14,168 nt of DNA from Bordetella sp. (GCA_027450125.1 DAIDKG010000596.1:1-14168), one strand, 5' to 3'; shown: positions 1 through 9,254, counted from the first letter of the stretch. The notes: a model not told the origin generated them from the letters alone. Translations and numbers: made by a program.

Positions 1-667
<667 letters not shown>

Positions 668-752
668 GATCTGGCTCCTTCGATGACCTCGCGGCCTTTC
701 GGGTCATGATGCGGCAACGGCCTGGTTTGGTCCAATCGTTTGGGAAAACACG

Positions 753-773
753 TTGATAACTATGGGTTATCAA
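753..773. promoter_or_regulatory. Perfect dyad, possible LysR-type operator upstream of the oxidoreductase gene
   Basis: The arms TTGATAAC (753-760) and GTTATCAA (766-773) are perfect inverted repeats around a 5-bp spacer, and the dyad covers the lysR stop codon. The inner part reads TAAC-N5-GTTA on the minus strand, which satisfies the T-N11-A rule of LysR-family binding sites. It lies about 86-106 bp upstream of the oxidoreductase ATG, a reasonable distance for an activator site. A T-run follows it on the plus strand, but no plus-strand gene ends here, so a plus-strand terminator makes little sense. A weak terminator for the lysR gene is the alternative. Confidence 0.4.
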
Positions 774-1683
774 ATTTTTTTGCGGGCAGGTGGTTCAAGG
801 TTTCCTCCAGATCCATCTGGCCGGCAATCTGCCAGGCGGCCTGCGACAGGACCGGCTGGGCCCTGCGGCGCAACCGAACCAGGCAGACGTCCTCGGCATG
901 CTCCGGCACGATCGGGTGGGCGCGCAGGCCGGCCCCTTCATACTGGGTCGGCAGCGCGCTCAGGGGCATCACGCTGAACGCGCGCCCGCTCAGGCACTCG
1001 ACCAGCAGCACGCGCAGGTCGTTGGTCTGCAGCACCACGCGAGGCGTCGCCTCGACAGCCTTGAAAATCCCGTCCAGCGTCCGGCGATTCTGCATGTCCC
1101 GGCTGAGCAGGCACAGCGGCAGCCGGGCGACTTCCGCCCAGTCGAGCTGGTGCGGCAAGGATGCCTGTTCGCTGGCAATCAGGACATAGCGCTCCGAGAA
1201 CAGCGGCAGCACGTCGTAGCCTTCCTCCCCCGCCACCGACCGGTCGTAGAGCATGCCGAGCTGAATGTCCTGCGATTTCAGGCGCTGCAGGATTTCCGGC
1301 GTGCTCAGGGACGTCACTTCGAGCGTGAGCTGGGGCAGGATTTCGCGGTATTGGGCGCTAAGCAGCGTGGCGGCGTGATTTGCGGTGGGGATGACGCCGA
1401 TGGCCAGGTGGCCCTGCGGGACGCTGCGGACCAGGTCGGCTTCCTGTCGCAGGCCTTCCAGCGAAGCGAGTACCTGGCGCACCCATTGGATGACCCGCTC
1501 GCCCTCTGGCGTGATGCCTTCGAATGTGCGGTTGCGCCTGACGATGGTGATGCCCAATTCCCGCTCCAGTTCGCGTATCCCGTTGGATAGGGCTGGCTGG
1601 GAGACATGGCAGCTTTCCGCGGCCCGCCTGAAGTGGCGATGCTTGTCCAGCGCGATGAGATAGTTGAACTGGCGGATGAACAT
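760..1683 (-). CDS. LysR-family transcriptional regulator
   Basis: A 307-residue protein of normal LysR length. An N-terminal winged helix-turn-helix occupies about residues 3-62, with the typical series FNYLIALDKHRHFRRAAESC, then VSQPALSNGIRELERELG and a TPEGERV wing. An effector-binding domain of two alpha/beta lobes follows from about residue 90 (GHLAIGVIPTANH onward). The start at 1683 is chosen over an ATG 27 bases upstream because GAGGAG lies 6 nt before it and MFIRQFNYL is a normal family beginning. The gene follows chrA by 67 bp and precedes the YdeP-like oxidoreductase by 92 bp, all on one strand, so it may be co-transcribed with chrA and regulate the oxidoreductase. The inducer cannot be read from the sequence. 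Confidence 0.92.
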   Translation of the reverse strand: MFIRQFNYLIALDKHRHFRRAAESCHVSQPALSNGIRELERELGITIVRRNRTFEGITPEGERVIQWVRQVLASLEGLRQEADLVRSVPQGHLAIGVIPTANHAATLLSAQYREILPQLTLEVTSLSTPEILQRLKSQDIQLGMLYDRSVAGEEGYDVLPLFSERYVLIASEQASLPHQLDWAEVARLPLCLLSRDMQNRRTLDGIFKAVEATPRVVLQTNDLRVLLVECLSGRAFSVMPLSALPTQYEGAGLRAHPIVPEHAEDVCLVRLRRRAQPVLSQAAWQIAGQMDLEETLNHLPAKKFDNP

Positions 1684-1750
1684 GCAGGACTCCTCGCGGC
1701 GCGGCGGCATGCCCGGCCTCTGCCGACCGGCATGTGCAGCCGCATCTGCG

Positions 1751-2980
1751 TCAATGGGCGGCGATCATCTGGGCGATGCCGGCAAGCGCGCAAAGAACAA
1801 CCACGGCAAGAGGCGGGATTTTCCATCGCACCAGCAGGAAGAAACCCACGGTGACGATCGCAAAATCGACGCTGGAACGCACCGCACTGGTCCAGACGGG
1901 AGAATAAAGCGCGGTTGCCAGCAGGCCGACAACCGCGGCGTTTACGCCCGACAGGATCGCGGCCATGGACGGCCGCGCGCGCAGCGCCTGCCAATACGGC
2001 AATGCCGCCAGCACGAGCAGCAGCCCGGGCAGGAAAATTCCCGCGAGTCCGAGCATGGCGCCGGTCCAATGATTGGGTCCGTCAGCCGTCATCCAGCCGA
2101 GAAAGGCGGCGAAGGTGAACAAGGGTCCCGGCACTGCCTGCGCGGCGCCGTAGCCGGCGAGGAAATCGTTGGGGGCGATCCAGCCGGTGGCAACGGTCTG
2201 CTGCTGCAAAAGCGGCAGCACCACGTGGCCGCCGCCGAAGACGAGCGCCCCGGAGCGGTAGAAACCGTCAAAAACCCTGACGGCCTGGCTGGCGGTGATC
2301 TGCGCCAGGGCCGGCAGGCCCAGCAGCAGGACGCAGAAAAGCGCCAGCGCGACGGCGCCCGCCACGCGCGGCACGCGGAATTCGACCTGGGCATGCGGCG
2401 CTGCGCCGGCGGAGCGGTCCGGCGCGCCGGTCCGGCAGTAGATCGCGCCCAGCACCGCGCCGAGCGCGATCACGACAAGTTGTGCATAGAGGGTGGTCAG
2501 GATGCCGAGCACGGCGACGACAACCAGCGCGATCGCGGCGCGGCGGCGATCCGGGCATAGGCGACGCGCCATGTCCCACACCGCCTGAGACACCACGGCG
2601 ACCGCGACCAGTTTGAGTCCATGAATCAGGCCGGTGCCGACGGGACCGTGCAGATCGGGCGCTACGGCCGCAAAGGCGATCAGCAGCAACGCGGACGGCA
2701 GCGTGAACGCGCACCAGGCGGCGAGTCCGCCCAGCCACCCGGCCCTGAGCAGGCCGATCGAGAATCCCGTCTGGCTGCTTGCCGGACCGGGCAGGAACTG
2801 GCACAGACCGACCAGATCGGTAAACGCGGCGTCGTCGAGCCAGCGCCGGCGTTCCACGAACTCGCGTCGGAAGTAGCCGATGTGGGCGATGGGGCCGCCG
2901 AAGCAGGTCAGCCCCAGTTTGAGGAAGATGGCGAAGACTTCCGCGGCGGCGCGAATCCGGGTCGGATGTGACGGGTTCAT
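1751..2980 (-). CDS. chrA: Chromate transporter of the CHR family (ChrA)
   Basis: A 409-residue, very hydrophobic protein with the two-half architecture of long-chain CHR proteins. The N-terminal half has FGGPIAHIGYFRREFVERR from residue 28, DLVGLCQFLPGP ending at 66, and about five to six membrane segments up to residue 180. A polar linker spans about 181-205. The C-terminal half repeats the signature as FGGGHVVLPLLQQQ (248-261) and YGAAQAVPGPLFTFAAFLGW (277-296), followed by more membrane segments. Known members export chromate through the inner membrane by proton antiport; other anions are possible here, because many chromosomal homologues are untested. The ATG at 2980 is the only usable start, since a stop lies just upstream; its ribosome site is poor. 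No chrB-type regulator is adjacent. The methyltransferase gene ends 50 bp upstream on the same strand. Confidence 0.9.
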   Translation of the reverse strand: MNPSHPTRIRAAAEVFAIFLKLGLTCFGGPIAHIGYFRREFVERRRWLDDAAFTDLVGLCQFLPGPASSQTGFSIGLLRAGWLGGLAAWCAFTLPSALLLIAFAAVAPDLHGPVGTGLIHGLKLVAVAVVSQAVWDMARRLCPDRRRAAIALVVVAVLGILTTLYAQLVVIALGAVLGAIYCRTGAPDRSAGAAPHAQVEFRVPRVAGAVALALFCVLLLGLPALAQITASQAVRVFDGFYRSGALVFGGGHVVLPLLQQQTVATGWIAPNDFLAGYGAAQAVPGPLFTFAAFLGWMTADGPNHWTGAMLGLAGIFLPGLLLVLAALPYWQALRARPSMAAILSGVNAAVVGLLATALYSPVWTSAVRSSVDFAIVTVGFFLLVRWKIPPLAVVVLCALAGIAQMIAAH

Positions 2981-3030
2981 GGCGGGTTCAGGTCAGCCAG
3001 GTCCGGTGCTGCGCTGGCCGTGGATCCGTA

Positions 3031-3948
3031 TCATGGTTTTGCGGGTTTGCGCGCAGTCATCCAGGCGATGCGGTCGATGCTGAACCGACTGCTTTGTTCG
3101 TAAAGCTCGCGCAGCCGCATTTCGAAGAAGGTCCGCTCCTGCGGCGTGAACTGCTCGTCCAGGACCTTGCTCAAGGTAGGCGCCAGGGGATGGGGCGAGG
3201 CATTGATGAACGCCTCCCACGGAGCGCGATGTTCCTCGTTCCTGACATCGACATGGAACTCGAGGTGGATGTCGGTGAATCCCGCATCGATGGCGTAGCG
3301 CACCAGGTCGCGTTCGCCGAAATTCGTGGGCGCAAACTGGCGCAGCTTCTCTTCCGTGTCCGGATACAGCGCCGAACGCCAGCGCAGCAGCAGGGGAAAA
3401 AAGGGATCCGCATTCACGCCTTGCCCGCTTTCGACCAGCTTTCTCAATGCGCAGACTTCGAGGGCGTCGTCCCGCAGGATGGGCTCGGCCATGGACAGGT
3501 ATCCGCCGGGGCGCACCACGCGGTGAAATTCTCGAAAGGCCGCTGGTTTGTCGGCGACGTAGGTCACCACTGCACGAGTGGTCAGCGCATCGACCGAGTC
3601 GTCCGCCATGCCGGGCATGGCATCGGCCGAGCATTGCAGGAAAGTGCATTGGCCCTGCACGCCGCGCGCCGTCGCGGCAGTCCGGACGTAATCGAGGAGC
3701 GGCGCGGAGATGTCCGTCATCACGACGTTCAGCGACGGGCCCAGGCGCTCGATGGCGCGAAATGCCACCAGGCCGTCGCCGGTCCCGATGTCGGCCAGTG
3801 TCATGCCTTGGCCCAGCCGAGCGCCGTCCAGCACCCGGTCTGCAAGCTGCGCGACATCGCCGAGAAACTGCTTCTTGAGTTGCGGATCGTTGCCATGCCG
3901 GTGCTGCAGCAGCCAGTCCTTCCAGACGTCCGAGTTTTCTTGATCCAT
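3031..3948 (-). CDS. Class I SAM-dependent methyltransferase, substrate unknown
   Basis: A 305-residue soluble protein. The SAM-binding glycine motif is LADIGTGDGL (51-60). The acidic end of strand 2 is VMTDIS (Asp79), followed by CSADAMPG (106-113) and the motif IV/V region DDSVDALTTRAVVTYVADK. Motif VI is HRVVRPGGYLSMAEPI (142-157), a UbiE/COQ5-like pattern. About 150 further residues, rich in Phe, Arg and Pro, follow the core and probably form the substrate cap. I do not recognise the specific family. No convincing ribosome site precedes the ATG at 3948. The gene diverges from the two-component pair and heads a codirectional group with chrA (50 bp downstream). Small-molecule methylation is more likely than DNA or rRNA modification, because no nucleic-acid methyltransferase motif such as NPPY is seen, but this is inference. 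Confidence 0.85.
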   Translation of the reverse strand: MDQENSDVWKDWLLQHRHGNDPQLKKQFLGDVAQLADRVLDGARLGQGMTLADIGTGDGLVAFRAIERLGPSLNVVMTDISAPLLDYVRTAATARGVQGQCTFLQCSADAMPGMADDSVDALTTRAVVTYVADKPAAFREFHRVVRPGGYLSMAEPILRDDALEVCALRKLVESGQGVNADPFFPLLLRWRSALYPDTEEKLRQFAPTNFGERDLVRYAIDAGFTDIHLEFHVDVRNEEHRAPWEAFINASPHPLAPTLSKVLDEQFTPQERTFFEMRLRELYEQSSRFSIDRIAWMTARKPAKP

Positions 3949-4002
3949 GCTTTGTGTGGTTTTAAGCGGCGCAGGCCCGGCACCGGGGTCGATATTACTA
4001 CG

Positions 4003-4022
4003 GGCCCGAGATGGTACGGGCC
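4003..4022. repeat. Short GC-rich inverted repeat next to the regulator site
   Basis: GGCCCG (4003-4008) and CGGGCC (4017-4022) are perfect inverted arms with an 8-bp spacer, directly beside the tandem direct repeat. It may be part of the control region between the divergent methyltransferase and response regulator genes, but a 6-bp GC arm in DNA of this composition can easily arise by chance. Confidence 0.25.
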
Positions 4023-4044
4023 AAGACTTAGCGAAGACTTAGCG
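4023..4044 (+). promoter_or_regulatory. Tandem 11-bp direct repeat, probable OmpR/PmrA-type response regulator box
   Basis: The 11-mer AAGACTTAGCG occurs twice head to tail (4023-4033 and 4034-4044). This gives the hexamer CTTAGC twice with exactly 5 bp between copies (4027-4032 and 4038-4043). PmrA/QseB-type regulators are known to bind CTTAAN-like hexamers repeated with an N5 spacer, so the 11-bp period fits the divergently placed response regulator. A weak -10 candidate (CACAAT) lies at 4068-4073. The site lies 103 bp upstream of the regulator ATG and 74 bp upstream of the methyltransferase ATG, so it could serve either gene. Confidence 0.5.
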
Positions 4045-4147
4045 CGCGCCGGGCGGCAGGTTCGATGCACAATCCCCGCAATTTCCATGGGGATCTGAGA
4101 AAATGGCGCAACACGCGAATTCGTTGAACCAGATCCGGACCGGCCCC

Positions 4148-4810
4148 ATGAGAACGCTTTTGGTGGAAGATGACCTCATGATCGGCGAGGTCGTGGCGCG
4201 CTCCTTGAAAGATTGCGCCTATGCCGTCGATTGGGTGCAGAGCGGCCAGGATGCGCTGCAGGCGCTGGACCGGCAGCATTATGACGTCATGCTGCTGGAC
4301 CTGGTCCTGCCTGGGCAGGACGGCATGCAGGTGCTGCGCAAAATGCGCAGCGCCGACCACACGCTGCCGGTGCTCATCATCTCGGCGCGCGACGCAATCG
4401 AAGACCGGATCGCGGGGCTGGACCTGGGCGCCGACGACTACATCCTCAAGCCCTTCGACATGGCGGAGCTGCTGGCCAGGATGCGGGCCGTCATCAGGCG
4501 CCGGGCGGGCAATGCGCAGTCCGTACTGTCCAACGGCGTCATTTCGCTCGATTTGGGCACGCACGAGGCTACCGTCGGGGGGGCCGTCCTGCCCCTGTCC
4601 AATCGCGAGTTCTCGCTCCTGCAGGCGCTCATGCTGCGGCCCGGCGCGATTCTGTCGCGCGCCGAACTGGAAGACCGCCTCTACGGCTGGGGCGCGGAGG
4701 TCGCCAGCAACGCGGTGGAGTTCCTGATCCACGCCCTGCGCAAGAAACTGGGCGGCGAGACAATCAAAAACGTAAGAGGCATCGGATGGATGGTTTCCAG
4801 GGAAGGCTGA
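4148..4810 (+). CDS. OmpR/PhoB-family response regulator (QseB/PmrA-like)
   Basis: A 220-residue two-domain regulator. The receiver domain (1-115) has the acidic cluster LLVEDD (Glu7, Asp8, Asp9), phospho-acceptor Asp51 in MLLDLVLPGQDG, Ser79 in IISAR and Lys101 in LKPF, so all key residues are present. The winged-helix DNA-binding domain runs from about 125 to 218, with LSNREFSLLQAL, an ILSRAELEDRLYGW recognition region, the NAVEFLIHALRKKLG helix and a C-terminal NVRGIGWMV hairpin. The start at 4148 gives the usual family N-terminus MRTLLVEDD; an in-frame ATG at 4103 would add 15 residues and cannot be excluded, since neither has a strong ribosome site. The kinase gene overlaps its 3' end by 25 bp. 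The tandem CTTAGC repeat upstream suggests autoregulation. Confidence 0.93.
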   Translation: MRTLLVEDDLMIGEVVARSLKDCAYAVDWVQSGQDALQALDRQHYDVMLLDLVLPGQDGMQVLRKMRSADHTLPVLIISARDAIEDRIAGLDLGADDYILKPFDMAELLARMRAVIRRRAGNAQSVLSNGVISLDLGTHEATVGGAVLPLSNREFSLLQALMLRPGAILSRAELEDRLYGWGAEVASNAVEFLIHALRKKLGGETIKNVRGIGWMVSREG

Positions 4811-6147
4811 ATCACTCGCTGCAATTTCGCCTGTCCGCCTCCATTGCCGCGGGCATCGCGCTGGTGGCACTGCTCGGCGCGCTCACGTCGTTTATGCTGA
4901 TGCTGCGCGAAGCCGATAATTTCCAGGACAGCCAGTTGCGCCAGATCGCGGCCTTGATCAACAGTCGCTACTTGCCGTCACTGCCCGACAACGGCGGCAA
5001 GCTGCAGGCGGACGACGATGTGGACGCGCGCATCATCGTCCAGCAGATGTCTCCCGTTGGCAGCGTGCCCGGCGATCGACCGGCACGGTCCGACCCGGAC
5101 ACGCCGAATCTGCCCGCCGGGCTGCGCGACGGCCTGCAGACGGTCGTCGCCGATGGCGTGTCGTGGCGGGTTCTGGTCAAGCCGGCGGGTCCAGGCGTGC
5201 GCATCGCCATTGCGCAGCCCACCTCCGAGCGCGAGGAGATCGCCCGCCACAGTGCGATGGTGACGCTGGTTCCCCTGCTGGTGCTGATCCCCGTCCTGAT
5301 CTTCCTGGCCAACTTCCTGGTCAGGAAAATGTTCCGGTCCGTCGTCCGGCTTGCCGAAGAGGTCAATCTTCGCTCTGACCAGGATCTGCGTGCGCTGGAC
5401 TGCAGGCAGATACCGTTCGAGGTCGTGCCGTTTGCCCTGGCCATCAACCGGCTTTTCACGCGCGTCGCGCTCGCCATCGAGCATCAGCGCAGATTCATCG
5501 CCGATGCCGCCCATGAGCTGCGGTCTCCGTTGACAGCCCTTTCCCTGCAGGCCGAACGCCTGGCCGCGGTGCGGCTTTCCGAGCCGGCGCTGGAGCGTGT
5601 CGGACTGCTGCAGCAGGGCATATACCGCGCCCGGTCGCTGATCGACCAGCTGCTCACGCTGGCGCGCGTGCAGCAGATGCAACGGCATCGATGCCGGCCG
5701 GTGTCCTTGCAGTCGATGATCAGACAGGTGGCGGAAGACCTCATGCCGCTGGTCGAACAAAAGCGGATGGACCTGGAATTGCTGGGCGGCGACGATCTGC
5801 AGGTGCCAGCGCAGGAACTCGATCTGCGCACGCTGGTCAAGAATCTGCTGGACAATGCGATCCGCTATACGCCCGAGGGCGGCCGCGTCACGCTGCATAT
5901 TTCGGCCGAAAACGGCGGCTCGCTGGAAATCCGGGATACCGGTCCCGGCATACCCGAAGCGGAGAAATTGCGGGTGTTCGACGCGTTCTATCGCATCCCG
6001 GGCAATGCCTCCATCGGATCCGGCCTCGGCCTGGCTATCGTCAGGACCATTGCCGACCGCATCGGCGCGTCGGTGGACCTGAGCCAGGCCCGGCCCTCGG
6101 CGCCCTACGGCCTGGCCGTCAAGGTGGCGTTCCGGCTCAGCCCTTGA
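4786..6147 (+). CDS. Membrane sensor histidine kinase (QseC-like)
   Basis: A 453-residue kinase. Transmembrane segment 1 spans about residues 15-40 and segment 2 about 158-180, bracketing a periplasmic sensor region of roughly 115 residues. A HAMP-like linker (181-235) leads to the phospho-acceptor His243 in [16 protein letters not shown]. The ATP-binding domain has the N box [14 protein letters not shown] (353-366, Asn357), the G1 box DTGPGIP (384-390), an F box VFDAFYR, and the G2 box GSGLGLAIV (411-419). All catalytic motifs are intact. The sensor part contains LRQIAAL after segment 1, common in QseC/TctE-type kinases; the signal is unknown. AGAGG 7 nt before the ATG and the 25-bp overlap with the regulator gene suggest translational coupling. 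The 3' end overlaps the convergent pntB gene by 11 bp. Confidence 0.93.
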   Translation: MDGFQGRLNHSLQFRLSASIAAGIALVALLGALTSFMLMLREADNFQDSQLRQIAALINSRYLPSLPDNGGKLQADDDVDARIIVQQMSPVGSVPGDRPARSDPDTPNLPAGLRDGLQTVVADGVSWRVLVKPAGPGVRIAIAQPTSEREEIARHSAMVTLVPLLVLIPVLIFLANFLVRKMFRSVVRLAEEVNLRSDQDLRALDCRQIPFEVVPFALAINRLFTRVALAIEHQRRFIADAAHELRSPLTALSLQAERLAAVRLSEPALERVGLLQQGIYRARSLIDQLLTLARVQQMQRHRCRPVSLQSMIRQVAEDLMPLVEQKRMDLELLGGDDLQVPAQELDLRTLVKNLLDNAIRYTPEGGRVTLHISAENGGSLEIRDTGPGIPEAEKLRVFDAFYRIPGNASIGSGLGLAIVRTIADRIGASVDLSQARPSAPYGLAVKVAFRLSP

Positions 6148-7549
6148 GCGCAGCCAGCACTTCGTCCAGCATTTTCTTGGCGTCGCCGAACAGCATGCGG
6201 TTGTTGTCCTTGTAGAACAGGGGGTTGTCCACACCGGCGTAGCCCGAGGCCATGGAGCGCTTCATGACGATGGAGGTCTTGGCCTTCCAGACTTCCAGCA
6301 CCGGCATGCCGGCGATGGGGCTGGCCGGGTCCTCGGCCGCGCTGGGATTGACGATGTCGTTGGCGCCGATCACCATCGCGACGTCCGTGTCGGGGAAGTC
6401 GGCGTTGATCTCGTCCATTTCCATGACGATGTCGTAGGGCACCTTGGCCTCGGCCAGCAGCACGTTCATGTGGCCGGGCATGCGGCCGGCCACCGGGTGG
6501 ATGGCAAAGCGCACGTTGACGCCTTTTTCGCGCAAGGTCCGGGTGATCTCGAACACGGTGTGCTGGGCCTGCGCCACCGCCATGCCGTAGCCCGGCACGA
6601 TGATCACGCTCCTGGCCTCGCGCAGCAGCTGGGCCGTTTCGGCGGCGTCGATGGGCGTCACCTCGCCCTGGGGCTGCGCGGCGGCCTCGCCTTTACTGGC
6701 CGAGCCGCCGCCGGAGCCGAAGCCGCCTGCGATCACGCTGATGAAGTTGCGGTTCATCGCGTTGCACATGATGTATGACAGGATGGCGCCCGACGAGCCC
6801 ACCAGCGCGCCGGTGACGATCAGCAGGTCGTTGTTGAGCATGAAGCCCGTGGCCGCCGCCGCCCAGCCCGAGTAGCTGTTGAGCATGGAGATCACCACGG
6901 GCATGTCGGCGCCGCCGATCGCCATGACCATGTGCACCCCGAACAGCAAGGCGATTGCGGTCATGACGACGAGCGCCGTCATCCCGGCGGCCGAGCCGTG
7001 CGCGTGCAGGAACTGTCCGCCGAACCAGATCACCACCAGCAGCGCGGCCAGGTTGAGCCAGTGGCGCGCCGGCAGCAGCAAAGGCTTGCCGCCGATCTTG
7101 CCGCTGAGTTTGCCGAAGGCGATCAGCGAACCGGAGAAGGTGACCGCGCCGATCAGGATGCCGACGTAGATTTCCACCAGATGGATGGTTTCTTCCGCGC
7201 CCTGGAACCGGACCGACGTGTCCACATAGCTGGCAAAGCCCACCAGGCAGGCCGCCAGGCCCACGAGGCTGTGCATGAGCGCGACCAGTTCGGGCATCTG
7301 GGTCATCTTCACGACCTTGGCCGCATACAGGCCGATGCCGCCGCCGACGGCCAGGGCCGCGACGATCCAGGCGATGCCGCCGGCGCCCACGCGCGGGCCC
7401 AGGAGCGTGGCCAGTACCGCCAGCGCCATGCCGACCATGCCGAGCAGGTTGCCCCGGCGCGAGGTTTCGGGGTTGGACAGGCCGCCCAGGCTCAGGATGA
7501 AGAGGATGGCGGCGCCGAGATAGGCCACCGCGGCGAGACTTTGGGACAT
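6137..7549 (-). CDS. pntB: NAD(P) transhydrogenase subunit beta
   Basis: A 470-residue protein, close to the 462 of E. coli PntB. About nine membrane segments fill residues 1-275. They include the conserved [10 protein letters not shown] region, whose His93 corresponds to the E. coli proton-channel His91, and [19 protein letters not shown] (212-230), whose Asp215 matches the conserved loop aspartate. After a Gly/Ser-rich hinge (276-300), the NADP(H)-binding domain III starts with [15 protein letters not shown] (315-329) and includes [26 protein letters not shown] and [16 protein letters not shown]. With PntA it couples hydride transfer from NADH to NADP+ to proton entry across the inner membrane, supplying NADPH. 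It follows pntA by 21 bp in one operon. Its 3' end overlaps the convergent kinase gene. Confidence 0.97.
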   Translation of the reverse strand: MSQSLAAVAYLGAAILFILSLGGLSNPETSRRGNLLGMVGMALAVLATLLGPRVGAGGIAWIVAALAVGGGIGLYAAKVVKMTQMPELVALMHSLVGLAACLVGFASYVDTSVRFQGAEETIHLVEIYVGILIGAVTFSGSLIAFGKLSGKIGGKPLLLPARHWLNLAALLVVIWFGGQFLHAHGSAAGMTALVVMTAIALLFGVHMVMAIGGADMPVVISMLNSYSGWAAAATGFMLNNDLLIVTGALVGSSGAILSYIMCNAMNRNFISVIAGGFGSGGGSASKGEAAAQPQGEVTPIDAAETAQLLREARSVIIVPGYGMAVAQAQHTVFEITRTLREKGVNVRFAIHPVAGRMPGHMNVLLAEAKVPYDIVMEMDEINADFPDTDVAMVIGANDIVNPSAAEDPASPIAGMPVLEVWKAKTSIVMKRSMASGYAGVDNPLFYKDNNRMLFGDAKKMLDEVLAALKG

Positions 7550-7570
7550 GATTGTGGTTTCCCTTTCTTC

Positions 7571-9217
7571 TTATTTGCGGAACATGGCCAGCATGCGGCG
7601 CGTGACGGCAAAGCCGCCGAACATGTTGACGCCGGTGAGCACGATGGCGGCGACGGCCAGCCAGCGGATCAGGTCGTCGGGTCTGCCCGCGGCGGCGGCC
7701 TCGGGCGGTGCGATCTGCACCAGGGCGCCGATGGCAATGATGCTGGAGATGGCGTTGGTGACGCTCATTAGCGGCGTGTGCAGGGCGGGCGTTACGTTCC
7801 ACACGACCATGTAGCCGATGAAGCAGGCCAGCACGAATACCGTGAAATGGCCCAGGAACGCCGCGGGCGCATAGGCGCCGATGAACCAGAAGGCCACTGC
7901 GGCGGCTGCGAACAGGATCGCCACCGTTCTGGCCGGCAGCGGCGCGCCGCTGCCATGGCCGTTCTTTTTCTCGGCCACCGGGGCGGCGGCGGGCCTGGGT
8001 GCGGGCGCCGCGGCGGGTTTGAGCGGCGGCGCGGGCCAGGTGACGGCGCCGTCCTTGATCACCGTCAGTCCGCGCAGGGCGTCGTCGTCCATGTTGACGA
8101 CGGCCACCCCGTCCTTGGCCTTGCACAGTTCCTCCGCGACGCGCAGCAGGTTGGTGGCGTACAGCGTGGAGGACTGCTTGGCAAGACGCGAAGCCAGGTC
8201 GGTATAGCCGATGATGGTCACGCCATGGCGCACCACCGCCTCGCCCGGCACGGTCAGTTCGCAGTTGCCGCCTTGTTCGCCGGCCATGTCCACGATCACG
8301 CTGCCCGGTTTCATGGATTGCACCATGTCGGCGGTGATGAGTTTGGGCGCGGGCTTGCCAGGGATCAGCGCGGTGGTGATGATGATGTCGGCATCCTTGG
8401 CCTGCTGCGCGTACATGGCGCGCTGCGCGGCCTGGAAGCCTTCGCTCATGACCTTGGCGTAGCCGCCGCCGCCGGAGCCTTCTTCCTCGTAGTCGACCTT
8501 GACGAACTCGCCGCCCAGGGACTTGACCTGGTCGGCGACCTCTGCGCGCGTGTCGTTGGCGCGCACGATGGCGCCCAGGCCGGCGGCGGTACCGATGGCC
8601 GCCAGGCCCGCCACGCCCGCGCCGGCAATGAACACCTTGGCTGGGGGCACCTTGCCGGCCGCCGTGATCTGGCCGTTGAAGTAGCGGCCGAAGGCGTTGG
8701 CCGCCTCGATGACAGCCCGATAGCCGCTCACGCCGGCCATCGACGTCAGTGCATCCATTTTCTGCGCGCGGCTCAACGTGCGCGGCAGGCAGTCGATGGC
8801 CAATACCGTGGCTTTCTTCGCCGCCATCTGCTGCATCAGTTCGGGGTTCTGGGCAGGCCAGATGAAGCCGATCAGGATGCCGCCCTCGCGCATCAGTGCG
8901 ACTTCTTCGGGGCTGGGCGGACGCGCCTTGAAGACGATGTCGGACGTGGCCCACACGGAGGCGGCATCCGGCGCGATTTCGGCCCCGGCGGCGCGGTAGG
9001 CATCGTCGCCGAAATTGGCCGCATCGCCCGCGCCGGCCTCGACGGTAACCGAGAAGCCCAGTTTGACCAGCTTTTCGACGACTTCGGGCACGGTGGCCAC
9101 ACGCTTTTCCCCGGGAAAGGTTTCCCGCGGTACGCCTATGCGTTGGGCGCCACTGCGCTGGGGGTCGCCAGGCTGGGCGTCACTGCCCGGCGCCTGCGGG
9201 GTGGGGCTGGTTTGCAT
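7571..9217 (-). CDS. pntA: NAD(P) transhydrogenase subunit alpha (fused form)
   Basis: A 548-residue protein. The NAD(H)-binding domain I (about 26-400) has the start RIGVPRETFPGEKRV, then SRAQKMDALTSMAGVSGYRAV, the Rossmann glycine motif GAGVAGLAAIG (199-209), RANDTRAEV, and MAGEQGGNCELT. A Pro/Ala-rich linker (about 396-427) follows, then the domain II membrane part with four segments (about 430-535) containing NVTPALHTPLMSVTNAISS. The whole corresponds to the single fused PntA of E. coli (510 residues), not the split PntAA/PntAB seen in many bacteria. The start at 9217 has AGGAG 5 nt upstream and is preferred to an ATG at 9265. It leaves a 25-residue hydrophilic N-terminal extension compared with E. 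coli. A TATAAG sequence on the minus strand (9259-9254) is a possible -10 box. Confidence 0.96.
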   Translation of the reverse strand: MQTSPTPQAPGSDAQPGDPQRSGAQRIGVPRETFPGEKRVATVPEVVEKLVKLGFSVTVEAGAGDAANFGDDAYRAAGAEIAPDAASVWATSDIVFKARPPSPEEVALMREGGILIGFIWPAQNPELMQQMAAKKATVLAIDCLPRTLSRAQKMDALTSMAGVSGYRAVIEAANAFGRYFNGQITAAGKVPPAKVFIAGAGVAGLAAIGTAAGLGAIVRANDTRAEVADQVKSLGGEFVKVDYEEEGSGGGGYAKVMSEGFQAAQRAMYAQQAKDADIIITTALIPGKPAPKLITADMVQSMKPGSVIVDMAGEQGGNCELTVPGEAVVRHGVTIIGYTDLASRLAKQSSTLYATNLLRVAEELCKAKDGVAVVNMDDDALRGLTVIKDGAVTWPAPPLKPAAAPAPRPAAAPVAEKKNGHGSGAPLPARTVAILFAAAAVAFWFIGAYAPAAFLGHFTVFVLACFIGYMVVWNVTPALHTPLMSVTNAISSIIAIGALVQIAPPEAAAAGRPDDLIRWLAVAAIVLTGVNMFGGFAVTRRMLAMFRK

Positions 9218-9254
9218 GCGAGCTCCTGTAGATCTTGATAAGTCGTTCGGAGCC

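Noticed and set aside
753..780. Plus-strand Rho-independent terminator (dyad followed by a T-run)
   Set aside because: The shape fits, but no plus-strand gene ends here; an operator or a weak minus-strand element is more sensible.
1708..1734. CATGCC/GGCATG inverted repeat between chrA and the lysR gene
   Set aside because: A six-base arm with a 15-nt spacer in GC-rich DNA is too weak to claim as a regulator site or terminator.
6693..8954. 753-codon minus-strand frame running across pntA and pntB
   Set aside because: It is in a shifted frame, Arg/His/Gly rich, and crosses the true stop and start of the two pnt genes.
7778..9238. Long open frame (486 codons) on the plus strand opposite pntA
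   Set aside because: It lies antisense to a clear PntA with all its motifs; composition and lack of a domain mark it as a shadow frame.
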